From positions 1-42,988 of the forward strand of contig WRMI01000022.1 of assembly GCA_009777175.1 (NCBI GenBank): a stretch of 42,988 nucleotides of DNA, given 5' to 3'. The notes below the pieces were generated by a model. The model was not told where the DNA came from. It worked only from the letters and a program-made list of their open reading frames with translations, and searched no databases. Of the stretch, positions 24,820 to 33,412 are shown piece by piece. The stretch is from Marinilabiliaceae bacterium (GTDB lineage: Bacteria; Bacteroidota; Bacteroidia; Bacteroidales; Marinilabiliaceae). Numbering within the stretch: position 1 is the stretch's first letter; each line of letters begins with the position of its first letter. A program made the translations under genes and the position numbers.

Positions 24820-27267
24820 ATGAAACAACCCAATATCCTCGAAGAAGAAGTTAAAAACGTAGTTGCTCAAAAGGTATTTAAGAAGTTTGATTGCACCAGA
24901 ATTTTGGGCAAAATTGATTTTGCAGTAAAACCAAAACTTTCAGTAAGTGCTATTGATTTTGTTGAAATATATTTTTTATGGTCAGAAGTTAAAAAGCATG
25001 CCACCGATGTTTTGATAATGCTTACACAACTTATACTCACAATAGGTAAAGCACGAACTTTTGACCAAATATTACCTCCAATGTTTCTCGGTTGTTTCGA
25101 TAACGAAAAAATAGCATTTATTCCATATTCTGAAATTCAACATATTTTCTATCAAAATGATTTTAATTGGAAAGTAGCGCCATCCGACCATAAAACCCGT
25201 GAATTTAAACAGATACATACACTATTAGAAAAATTTTTCGTTTCAATATCTTGGCAAACCTACATTTTTTATTTCGAAAAAGATGAAAAAGAGTTAAATA
25301 TATTTATCAATGAAAATTTTATAGTTGGCAAAACAGAAACATCTCGAACAAAAATTGACAAGAATAATTTTATAACGATATATGGTAAATGGTTTGAAAC
25401 AGTAAAACCAACCATTGCAGTAGATTGGGATGCAGCAAAAAAAGATGGAATAATAGATGGTGATTTTTATCTTGCCGACCTACTTTCAAGCGAAAACAAT
25501 ACAATCAGCGAAAACTTGCACGTACTCTTAAAAAGCAAATATTACGAATTTGACAAAGTTAAATTAAAATCGGGCGTTTTTCATATTAGCAGGATTGATT
25601 TCAATGATAATCAAAAAGCCTACGAGCAATTTTGGGCTAAATATGAACGTCCGCCCGCAAAAGAGTATTGGAATTATATTGTTGATCGTCGCGATTTAAT
25701 TGTACCTCAAGATGTTAGAGAACGAAAAGGAAGTTTTTATACTCCGAAAATCTGGGTAGAACTCTCCCAAAAATATCTTGCCGATGTTTTTGGTGTAGAT
25801 TGGCAAGACGAGTATTATGTATGGGATTGTGCTGCTGGAACAGGAAATCTTATAGTAGGGCTTACCAATAAATATAATATTTGGGCATCAACATTGGACA
25901 AACAAGACCTCGGAGCAATGAAAGAACGTATCCAAAACGGTGCAAATCTATTAGAAAGTCATGTTTTTCAATTCGATTTTTTGAATGATGATTTTTCAAA
26001 ATTACCAAATAGTTTGTTAGATGTTATTAATGACCCAATTAGAAGGAAAAAATTGATTATATATATTAATCCGCCGTATGCTGAGTCGACAAGTTACGGT
26101 ATTAAAAGTAAAGAAGGAGTAAGTTCTGCCAATAAAACTTATGAAAAATATAAAAACATAGTCGGAATTGGCATAAATGAAATATTTGCACAGTTTTTTA
26201 TACATATTTTTAGTTTAATTCCTGATTGTAAGTTGGCTTCTTTTAGTACTTTAAAATATATAAATTCACAAAATTTTGTCAAATTTAGGAATATCTTTAA
26301 AGCTGAATTCAAAAAAGGCTTTATTTGTCGTTCCAATACTTTTGATAATGTAAATGGTAAATTTCCAATTGGATTTTTAGTGTGGGATTTAAATAATAAA
26401 AAACAAATTTCTAAAATTAAGTTGGACGTTTTTGATGCTGATAAAGAAGTAACACGTTCTTATTTTATGGAAAAAAAATCTTTTTTCCCAGTTGAAAAGG
26501 GCATATTAATTATTGATTGGTTACGAAACTATTTTGATAAAAAATCAGAAAAAATTGCATATTTACGAATACAAGGTACAGATTTTCAAACAAATAGTAC
26601 TATTGTTGTAAGCACTCAACCAACAATGAATGATGTCCGTGAATCAAAAATTACACACGTAACAATTAATAATTTGAAAGAGATGTCTGTTTATTTTGCT
26701 GTCAGAAAATGTATTGAGCATACTTGGATTAATCATAATTTTCAGTTTCTTTTCCCTAACAAAAAATGGCAATTTGATGTGGAATTTCACAATGATTGTC
26801 TTGCTTTCACAATGTTTCATAGACAAAACACTATTTCAATCAAATATGGCGTAAACCATTGGATACCTTTTACCGAAAACGAAGTTAATGCAAAAGAACG
26901 TTTTGAAAGTCATTTTATGATCAGTTTTCTTAGTGGAAAAGTAATTCCAAACGCTTATTCTAACCTTTTTGCACAAGAAGAAAACAAGTTCTACACAAAA
27001 CCAGTATTCTCACCCCAAGCAACAAAAGTTTTTGACGCAGGACGCGAACTCTGGAAATATTACCATTCTCAACCAAACATCAACATAAATGCAAGTTTAT
27101 ACGACATTCGCGAACATTTTCAAGGACGCAACGAAAAAGGAAAAATGAATAACAAAAGTAAAAACAATACGTATAACGCACTTATGGACAATTTAAGAGA
27201 CGAACTAAAAATATTAGCACAAAAAATAGAACCAAAAATTTATGAATATGGATTTTTAATGAAATAG
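24820..27267 (+). CDS. Type IIG-like restriction-modification enzyme (N6-adenine methyltransferase)
   Basis: 815 residues. A candidate PD-(D/E)XK nuclease motif is at the N-terminus: D33 in GKIDF and E56-V-K58, followed by a QLILTIGKARTF helix seen in type IIG relatives. A gamma-class adenine methyltransferase follows: RKGSFYTP (about 303-310), SAM-binding DCAAGTG (336-342) and catalytic N417-P-P-Y420. The C-terminal ~350 residues would hold the target-recognition domain. One polypeptide would therefore both cut and methylate, with no separate specificity gene nearby. It is flanked on both sides by AGT repeats, and the octamer array begins at its TAG stop, compatible with acquisition as an isolated defence gene. 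If the nuclease motif is a false match, it is an orphan methyltransferase. The recognition sequence cannot be read from the protein. Confidence 0.85.
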   Translation: MKQPNILEEEVKNVVAQKVFKKFDCTRILGKIDFAVKPKLSVSAIDFVEIYFLWSEVKKHATDVLIMLTQLILTIGKARTFDQILPPMFLGCFDNEKIAFIPYSEIQHIFYQNDFNWKVAPSDHKTREFKQIHTLLEKFFVSISWQTYIFYFEKDEKELNIFINENFIVGKTETSRTKIDKNNFITIYGKWFETVKPTIAVDWDAAKKDGIIDGDFYLADLLSSENNTISENLHVLLKSKYYEFDKVKLKSGVFHISRIDFNDNQKAYEQFWAKYERPPAKEYWNYIVDRRDLIVPQDVRERKGSFYTPKIWVELSQKYLADVFGVDWQDEYYVWDCAAGTGNLIVGLTNKYNIWASTLDKQDLGAMKERIQNGANLLESHVFQFDFLNDDFSKLPNSLLDVINDPIRRKKLIIYINPPYAESTSYGIKSKEGVSSANKTYEKYKNIVGIGINEIFAQFFIHIFSLIPDCKLASFSTLKYINSQNFVKFRNIFKAEFKKGFICRSNTFDNVNGKFPIGFLVWDLNNKKQISKIKLDVFDADKEVTRSYFMEKKSFFPVEKGILIIDWLRNYFDKKSEKIAYLRIQGTDFQTNSTIVVSTQPTMNDVRESKITHVTINNLKEMSVYFAVRKCIEHTWINHNFQFLFPNKKWQFDVEFHNDCLAFTMFHRQNTISIKYGVNHWIPFTENEVNAKERFESHFMISFLSGKVIPNAYSNLFAQEENKFYTKPVFSPQATKVFDAGRELWKYYHSQPNININASLYDIREHFQGRNEKGKMNNKSKNNTYNALMDNLRDELKILAQKIEPKIYEYGFLMK

Positions 27268-27304
27268 TGAATGAGTGAATGAGTAAATGAGTGAATGAGT
27301 GAAA
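27266..27304 (+). repeat. Octamer array (AGTGAATG) starting at a stop codon
   Basis: Four to five AGTGAATG/AGTAAATG units. The first begins with the last two bases of the TAG stop of the restriction enzyme gene. It separates that gene from the acyltransferase run. Confidence 0.75.
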
Positions 27305-27332
27305 TAGACATTAACCACTAAAAAATATAAAT

Positions 27333-28379
27333 ATGAAAAAAAACAGCGATAAAATAGAAATATTGCTACTATCAGAGTCCGAGTGGATTGCAGATTTGCA
27401 TGACTTTAAATATAGTATTTGTCATCATCCGGATTGGATAAAAGCGGTGTTAGATGGCAAAAATGCAGCCATATTTTTAAATTTTGTAAAAAACGAAAAA
27501 GTAGTTGGTAAAATATCAGGCATTGAATGTTGCTACGGCTCATTAAAAGGGAAACAACTCTATTTTTATGCTTCACCCGCTTTGAGAGAATATGAGCAGA
27601 ATTTATATGATGCCTGCCATGTTGCCCTATACAAGTTCGCTAAAAAAGCAAGATGTTCACGCATATATATCAGTTCGTGGGATCAACAGCATGAACTAAT
27701 ATGCACTGCACCCCGTTATTTTACTGCTGATAATAATCAATTTATAGTTAATCTTGAGTCAGATTTGAAATTTAGAAGATTATTCAAAAGAAATGTAAAG
27801 CGTGCTGAAATTAACGGTGCACAATTTTCTCAAAATAATTCCGATGAAGTATTTAACAAACTTTTTGAATTATTGGATAAAACGAGAGAACGTAGAATGT
27901 CAAAATTTGGTGAAGGTTATAGACATAACACGTTACATTATCGTTATGTGACAAAAGAAGCATTAAAAAAGATGGTTGAAAATGGATTAGCAAAGATGTA
28001 TGTTGTAACAATCGAAAATGAAATCCATACTGTTTTATATAACCTCGAAGAAAACAACCGAATATGCGCACTTTTGATAGGTGCTGACGAAAAAGCATAC
28101 CAATTAGGACTATCATCTTTTATTACATCCAATGTTCTAATTCTTGCAAAAGAAAAAGGTTTTAGTTATTATAATCCTTTAGGGACAACAGAAGATGAAC
28201 CCGGAAAACAACTTGGACAGTTTAAAATATCAATGGGTGCTGAAAAATCCTATATTTATGGTGCAACAACCAATTTTATAGGATTTCCGCAAAAATTGTT
28301 GAATCCTCTTTTAAATATAGGTAGAAAAATAACCTCCAAAAACCCATTTGTCACTATTTTGAAAAAAATAATTAATTAA
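27333..28379 (+). CDS. FemAB/GNAT-like acyltransferase, paralogue 1
   Basis: 348 residues of the FemAB-type (double-GNAT, Acetyltransf_6/BioF2-like) family. Shared motifs with the two paralogues downstream: QLYFYASPAL (about 75), SWDQQHELI (about 115-123), the basic KRNVKRAEINGA (about 153), GLAKMYVVTIENEI, then QFKISMGAEK (about 294-303) and the end segment NFIGFPQKLLNPLLNIGR. No signal peptide is present. Relatives move amino acids or acyl groups onto cell-wall peptides, lipids or sugars; some use aminoacyl-tRNA, others acyl-CoA, and the donor here is unknown. It starts the co-directional run 65 nt after the restriction gene, 10 nt before paralogue 2. The family call is firm at fold level only. 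Confidence 0.8.
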   Translation: MKKNSDKIEILLLSESEWIADLHDFKYSICHHPDWIKAVLDGKNAAIFLNFVKNEKVVGKISGIECCYGSLKGKQLYFYASPALREYEQNLYDACHVALYKFAKKARCSRIYISSWDQQHELICTAPRYFTADNNQFIVNLESDLKFRRLFKRNVKRAEINGAQFSQNNSDEVFNKLFELLDKTRERRMSKFGEGYRHNTLHYRYVTKEALKKMVENGLAKMYVVTIENEIHTVLYNLEENNRICALLIGADEKAYQLGLSSFITSNVLILAKEKGFSYYNPLGTTEDEPGKQLGQFKISMGAEKSYIYGATTNFIGFPQKLLNPLLNIGRKITSKNPFVTILKKIIN

Positions 28380-28389
28380 TTATATAACC

Positions 28390-29424
28390 ATGAATTTAAA
28401 ACAAATAACTACGGTGCCAGTATCTGAAACAGAATGGATTACCGACTTAAATGAGTTCAAATATAGTATCTATATTGCTCCCGAATGGATAGAAGCAATG
28501 CAAAATAGTAAAAGCAAAGCTATTTATATAAACTTTGTATTAGATGGTATAATAGTCGGCAAAGTATCCGGTCTTGTCATCTATTGCAGCAAACGTAAAG
28601 GAAAACAGTTATATTTCTATGCCTCGCCCGCTTTAAAAGAACACGAACAGGATTTATATGATTACTGTCATGATTCGCTATATAAATATGCAAAGAAAAA
28701 CAAATATTCCCGCATAGTTCTCGCTTCCTACGACCAGCAGCACGGCTTAATCTGTAATGCAAAACGTTTTTATTTAACAAAAAGATATGAATATGTTGTT
28801 AATCTTGAATCTGATATAAAATTTAAAAAATCTTTTAAGTGGAACGTAAGACGTGCCGAAAAATATGATATTCAATATTCTCAAAACAATGATGACACAA
28901 CTTTGAACAGACTTTTTGAATTATTAGACGTTACAAAACAACATCGTATATCAAAATATGGACTTGACTATAATCCTTTGTTTTTAAATAATTTAACAAC
29001 GGAATCGTTAAAACGGTTAATAGATATCGGAATGGCTAAAATGTATTCAGTTTCTTTTGAAAATGAAATACAAATAGTTTTGTATAGTATAGAAAAAGAT
29101 GGTCGTATTTACGGATTATTGCTTGGTTCTACCAAAAAATCTTACGAAATGGGATTGTCTGCTTTTATAGTTTCAAAAATTATTACGAACGCAAAAGAAA
29201 AAGGGTATTGTTATTATAATCATGGCGGCACTACCGTTGACGAGACAGGTACGGGACTCGAACAATTCAAATTGTCAATGGGTGCTGATAAATATACAAT
29301 ATTCGGTACAACTACAAATTTTATCGTTTTTCCTTATAAATTATTAAACCCTCTTTTGAATTTGGGCAGACAATTACCAAGAAATAATCCAATTGTTACT
29401 TATTTAAAAGAAAAATTTTGTTAA
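28390..29424 (+). CDS. FemAB/GNAT-like acyltransferase, paralogue 2
   Basis: 344 residues, close to paralogues 1 and 3: VSETEWITDLNEFKYSI at the start, QLYFYASPALKEHEQDLYD, SYDQQHGLI, the basic KWNVRRAEK, FKLSMGADK, and the C-terminal FVFP/LLNPLLNLGR segment, whose conservation suggests a shared docking or membrane-contact surface. The role is transfer of an activated acyl or aminoacyl group to a glycan or lipid acceptor, inferred from family and neighbours. With the ligase gene that follows after 52 nt it forms the first of two acyltransferase-ligase units. No export signal, so it would act on the cytoplasmic side. Confidence 0.8.
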   Translation: MNLKQITTVPVSETEWITDLNEFKYSIYIAPEWIEAMQNSKSKAIYINFVLDGIIVGKVSGLVIYCSKRKGKQLYFYASPALKEHEQDLYDYCHDSLYKYAKKNKYSRIVLASYDQQHGLICNAKRFYLTKRYEYVVNLESDIKFKKSFKWNVRRAEKYDIQYSQNNDDTTLNRLFELLDVTKQHRISKYGLDYNPLFLNNLTTESLKRLIDIGMAKMYSVSFENEIQIVLYSIEKDGRIYGLLLGSTKKSYEMGLSAFIVSKIITNAKEKGYCYYNHGGTTVDETGTGLEQFKLSMGADKYTIFGTTTNFIVFPYKLLNPLLNLGRQLPRNNPIVTYLKEKFC

Positions 29425-29476
29425 ATTATAGTTATAAATATTAATACTCAATTATCTAAATAAACAAATAATAATA

Positions 29477-30760
29477 GTGAAAACAAAATTTGAAATAATA
29501 CTTAAACTATCAGGATTTCCTGTTGATGACGCAAAAACTTTATTCAAACAAGCACTTGCTGCTGATAAAACTTTTTGGCAAAATGAAAAAAAATGGGACA
29601 TTTTCAATTACCATTACAATAACAATGATTTTTATAGAAAATTTGTTGGTACACAATTTTCGGAATGGAGCGATATTCCAATAATCCGGCGCAAAGACCT
29701 AAAAGGTGATTTTTTATCAAAAATGCCCTCAATTTTAAGTACAAAAAACCTTTATAAAAGCAGCACGTCGGGCTCTTCAGGCGACCCGCTCTTTTTTGCA
29801 CGGGACCCTCTAACTCACGCATTAGTTTGGGAAAACGCAAGATACAAGTACTCACAAGCGGGTATTTCATTAAACGACAAACAAGCTCGAATGTTTGGTA
29901 TGTCAAAAGAAATTAAAGATATAATAAAAAATAGATTAAAAGATTGGGTTTCAAATAGATACCGTTTTAATGTTTTTGATTTATCTGACCATGCCCTCGA
30001 AAAATGGATTAAAATATTTAAAAAAGGAAAATTCAAATATATTTACGGATATACAAATTCATTAGTTATTTTTGCACAATACTTTATACAGCGAAATTTA
30101 ACTTTAAAATCAATAGTAAATAGTTTAAAATGCTGCATAATAACATCCGAAGTTTGCACAGCCAACGATGCACAAACAATGCGGGATGGTTTTGGAATAC
30201 CGATTTTTAACGAGTATGGCTCTTCCGAACTCGGAATAATGGGTTTTAAACAGAACGATATTTGGACTGCCTCAGATGAACTATTATATTTTGAAGTCTT
30301 AGATAATAATGATAATCCCAAAGCAGACGGCGAAATAGGACATTTAACTTGTACAGCGCTTTTTAATAAAGCAACACCTTTTATTCGTTACCAATTGGGC
30401 GACTTGGCAGCAATCAGACGAAAAGATGGTAAAACTGAAATTTTAGAAGTTATGGGTAGCCTTAATGATTTGGCAATCCTGCCATCAGGGCGAAAAGTGC
30501 CGGGTATCTCATTTTATTTTGTCGCACAAAACTTGGTGGAATCTTCTCATAATATTAAAGAATTTCTTTTTAGACAAACTAAATATGGTTTCTTTTTTGA
30601 ATATGTTTCTGATAAAACTATTAGTAACGATGATTTAAAAAAAATTAATAGAGGCGTTTCACTACACCTAAACGAAGATATAAAAATATCCGCTATTAAA
30701 GTTGAAGAATTACAACGTGGAAAAAATGGCAAATTTAAACATTTTATTTATCAAGTATAA
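29477..30760 (+). CDS. CapK/PaaK-like adenylate-forming ligase, copy 1
   Basis: 427 residues of the phenylacetate-CoA-ligase/CapK branch of the ANL superfamily. Motifs in order: STSGSSGDP (about 95-103, nucleotide-binding loop), YGYTNSLVIFAQY (about 192), NEYGSSELG (about 246-254, adenine contact), RYQLGDLA (about 305-312, ribose-binding Asp), and C-terminal GKNGKFK holding the adenylation lysine. It should activate a carboxylic acid as an acyl-AMP and pass it to CoA or a carrier; the acid is unknown. No carrier-protein gene is in the run. The start is GTG at 29477, supported by alignment with the ATG of copy 2 (MKTKF / MKPKF). 36 of the first 60 residues match copy 2 by hand count. Confidence 0.85.
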   Translation: MKTKFEIILKLSGFPVDDAKTLFKQALAADKTFWQNEKKWDIFNYHYNNNDFYRKFVGTQFSEWSDIPIIRRKDLKGDFLSKMPSILSTKNLYKSSTSGSSGDPLFFARDPLTHALVWENARYKYSQAGISLNDKQARMFGMSKEIKDIIKNRLKDWVSNRYRFNVFDLSDHALEKWIKIFKKGKFKYIYGYTNSLVIFAQYFIQRNLTLKSIVNSLKCCIITSEVCTANDAQTMRDGFGIPIFNEYGSSELGIMGFKQNDIWTASDELLYFEVLDNNDNPKADGEIGHLTCTALFNKATPFIRYQLGDLAAIRRKDGKTEILEVMGSLNDLAILPSGRKVPGISFYFVAQNLVESSHNIKEFLFRQTKYGFFFEYVSDKTISNDDLKKINRGVSLHLNEDIKISAIKVEELQRGKNGKFKHFIYQV

Positions 30761-30790
30761 CAAATAAACTGAAATAATTATTATTTAAAT

Positions 30791-31837
30791 ATGAATAAAA
30801 CTAAATACAATCCTAATTTGAAATTGGAAACAGTTAGTGAAACTGACTGGAACATTGATTTAAAGGAGTTTAAATATAGTATTTTTTTAACTTCCGAATG
30901 GTTAAATGCAATGCAGAACGAAAATACAAAACCTGTTTATTTTAATTTTATCTTAAATGATAAAGTAGTAGGCAAACTATCTGGCTTTGTGTGCTTTATA
31001 GATAAGATAAGAGGTACGCAACTATATTTTTACGCTTCTGTTGCTTTAAAAGAATTTGAGCAAACTTTATATGACAATTGTCATGCCGCTATTTACAAAT
31101 TTGCCAAAGTTAATAACTATACTCGCATAATCATCGGTTCTTACGACCAGCAGCATACACTTATTTGTAAAGCACGTCGCTTTTTCACTACAAAAAGATT
31201 TGAATATGTAGTGAATCTTGAAACAAATTTAAAATTCAATCGTAATTTTACAAGAAGTTATAAACGTGCTGAAAATTTCGGACTCCAATGTATACACGAG
31301 AACTCGGAAGAAATGTTAAACAAACTATTTGAACTTTTATTTCTTACAAAAGAACATAGAGTATCAAAATATGGATCCGATTATAATCCATTGTTTTTAA
31401 GATATTTAACCAAAGAATCCATGCAAAGATTGATTAAAACAAATATGACAAAGTTGTGCTATGTTGCATTTAATAATGACATACATATTGTTACATGTTA
31501 TATTGAAGAAAACAATCGAATTAGTGGGTTGTTGCTCGGTTCAGACAATTTTTCCTATCAAATGGGGCTTCCTGCTTTTATTACAGCAACAATGTTTCAA
31601 AAATTTAAAGATAATAATATTAAATATTATAATTCTGGCGGTGGTACAAAAGATGCAGGAAATAAAGGATTAGAACAATTTAAACAATCAATGGGAGGTG
31701 AAAAAATATTCGTTTTTGGCGCAACTACTAATTTTATTACATTTCCAAGAATTTTATTAAACCCTTTAATGAATCTGGGAAGAATTATCCCCGACAATAA
31801 TCCTATTGTTGCATTTATTAAAAACAAATTTACTTAG
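30791..31837 (+). CDS. FemAB/GNAT-like acyltransferase, paralogue 3
   Basis: 348 residues. It begins SETDWNIDLKEFKYSIF and keeps QLYFYASVALKEFEQ, SYDQQHTLI, FTRSYKRAENFG, FKQSMGGEK and the closing FITFPRILLNPLMNLGR. It differs in the segment before FKQSMGG (NSGGGTKDAGNKG against NHGGTTVDETGTG in paralogue 2), the region most likely to contact donor or acceptor. It lies 30 nt after ligase copy 1 and is separated from ligase copy 2 by a 247 bp gap holding a foldback repeat, so expression of the second half of the run may be partly uncoupled. Confidence 0.8.
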   Translation: MNKTKYNPNLKLETVSETDWNIDLKEFKYSIFLTSEWLNAMQNENTKPVYFNFILNDKVVGKLSGFVCFIDKIRGTQLYFYASVALKEFEQTLYDNCHAAIYKFAKVNNYTRIIIGSYDQQHTLICKARRFFTTKRFEYVVNLETNLKFNRNFTRSYKRAENFGLQCIHENSEEMLNKLFELLFLTKEHRVSKYGSDYNPLFLRYLTKESMQRLIKTNMTKLCYVAFNNDIHIVTCYIEENNRISGLLLGSDNFSYQMGLPAFITATMFQKFKDNNIKYYNSGGGTKDAGNKGLEQFKQSMGGEKIFVFGATTNFITFPRILLNPLMNLGRIIPDNNPIVAFIKNKFT

Positions 31838-31886
31838 TAAGTTAGTTATGAATAGCAGACAGATAACACAGATTTTATATATGAGT

Positions 31887-32033
31887 CCCCTCCGAAAAGT
31901 CATATTGTCTTACCACAAAGGTCACAAAGTGTTTTCACAAAGTACGCAAAGCGTTAAATATCAACATATATTCACTTGTGTTCTTGGTGCATTCTTTGTG
32001 TTCTTTGTGGTAGAGAACATTTTTCGGAGTGGG
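31887..32033. repeat. MITE-like foldback element
   Basis: A 147 bp imperfect inverted repeat. The ends match as CCC-CTCCGAAAA at the left and the complement of TTTTCGGAGTGGG at the right, and pairing continues inward through ACCACAAAG...CACAAAG motifs for 40-60 nt. There is no coding content and no clear target-site duplication. It lies between acyltransferase 3 and ligase 2 and could fold into a long hairpin in the transcript. Confidence 0.65.
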
Positions 32034-32084
32034 CAATAATTAACATATAAAAAATTGTAATGTTTAATAATATTTTTAAAAATA

Positions 32085-33401
32085 ATGAAACCAAAATTTA
32101 ACACAATACTAAAACTAACGGGATTTCCCATAGAGGAAGCACAAAAGATTTTCAATGAAGCACTTGAAACCGATAAAACAATATGGCAAAATGAAAAAAA
32201 GTGGGAAATATTCAAGTATCATTTTAATAACAATAATTATTACAATAATTTTGTAGGCAAAGAAGTTTCTGATTGGAATGACATCCCTGTGTTTCGTCCA
32301 AAAGATTTGAAAGGTAATTATTTTTCAAAAATACCTGCTAAAATAACAACACAAAAAATGTACACGGGAAGCACTTCTGGGTCTTCGGGCAGTGCACTCG
32401 TTTTTGTAAGAGACGCACTTTCTCATGCATTAGTATGGGAGAATGTTCGTCATTGTTATAACCAAGCAGAAATATCACTTGACGATCGTCAAGCTCGTAT
32501 GTTCGGTATGTCAAAAAAACCATTAGATATAGCAAAAAACCGAATAAAAGATTGGTTGTCAAATCGTTATCGTTTCGATATATTCAATTTATCTGATACA
32601 GCATTAGACGAGTGGGTTAGACATTTTAAACGAGGAAAATTTAAATATTTATATGGTTATACAAATTCATTGGTTGTTTTTGCACAATATTTTATCAATC
32701 GCAAATATACCCTAAAATCAATCGCACCGTCCGTGAAATGTTGTATAATCACGGCTGAGTTTTGTACTGACCGTGATGCAAAAATTCTGCTCGACGGATT
32801 TGGAATACCACTATTTAACGAATACGGCACTTCTGAGTTAGGAATAATGGGCTTTAAAACACATCAAAACCAATACGATGCGGAATATACAAAAGAGGAG
32901 TTTTGGAATTGTGCCGATGAGTTGTTATATTATGAAGTGTTAGATGATAACGATAAACCCGTTACTGACGGTGAAATGGGTTTATTAACTTGCACTTCAC
33001 TATTCAATAAAGCAACCCCGTTCATCCGTTATCAGGCAGGCGATTTGGCGATCATAAAAAGAGAAAATCCTCGTACGATTATCACGCAATTAATGGGTAG
33101 AACTAATGATTTAGCACTTCTTCCTTCAGGTCGAAAAATACCCGGTTTAAGTTTTTATTTCGTAGAATTGAACGTTATTGATGTTCTACAAAATGTTAAA
33201 GAGTTTATTTTTAGACAAACTAACGATGGTTTTTCTTTTGAATATGTTTCAGAAAAAGATATAACAGAAGGAGATTTTTTGAAAATAAAAAAGAATATAG
33301 AACTTCATCTGAAAGAAGAAATTACCCTAACAGCCGTTAAAGTTGATAAAATAGAGCGCGGAAAAAGCGGAAAATTTAAACATTTTATTTCGGAAATTTA
33401 A
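32085..33401 (+). CDS. CapK/PaaK-like adenylate-forming ligase, copy 2
   Basis: 438 residues, paralogous to copy 1 over its whole length. It carries STSGSSGSA (nucleotide loop, with SA replacing the usual DP), YGYTNSLVVFAQY, NEYGTSELG, RYQAGDLA and GKSGKFK with the adenylation lysine. After GIMGFK it has an insertion of about 11 residues (HQNQYDAEYTK region, about 263-273) absent from copy 1. The change in the nucleotide loop and the insertion suggest the two ligases differ in substrate. It is followed after 11 nt by the glycosyltransferase, so the two are probably cotranscribed. Substrate and acceptor are not readable from sequence. Confidence 0.85.
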   Translation: MKPKFNTILKLTGFPIEEAQKIFNEALETDKTIWQNEKKWEIFKYHFNNNNYYNNFVGKEVSDWNDIPVFRPKDLKGNYFSKIPAKITTQKMYTGSTSGSSGSALVFVRDALSHALVWENVRHCYNQAEISLDDRQARMFGMSKKPLDIAKNRIKDWLSNRYRFDIFNLSDTALDEWVRHFKRGKFKYLYGYTNSLVVFAQYFINRKYTLKSIAPSVKCCIITAEFCTDRDAKILLDGFGIPLFNEYGTSELGIMGFKTHQNQYDAEYTKEEFWNCADELLYYEVLDDNDKPVTDGEMGLLTCTSLFNKATPFIRYQAGDLAIIKRENPRTIITQLMGRTNDLALLPSGRKIPGLSFYFVELNVIDVLQNVKEFIFRQTNDGFSFEYVSEKDITEGDFLKIKKNIELHLKEEITLTAVKVDKIERGKSGKFKHFISEI

Positions 33402-33412
33402 AAATAATAAAT

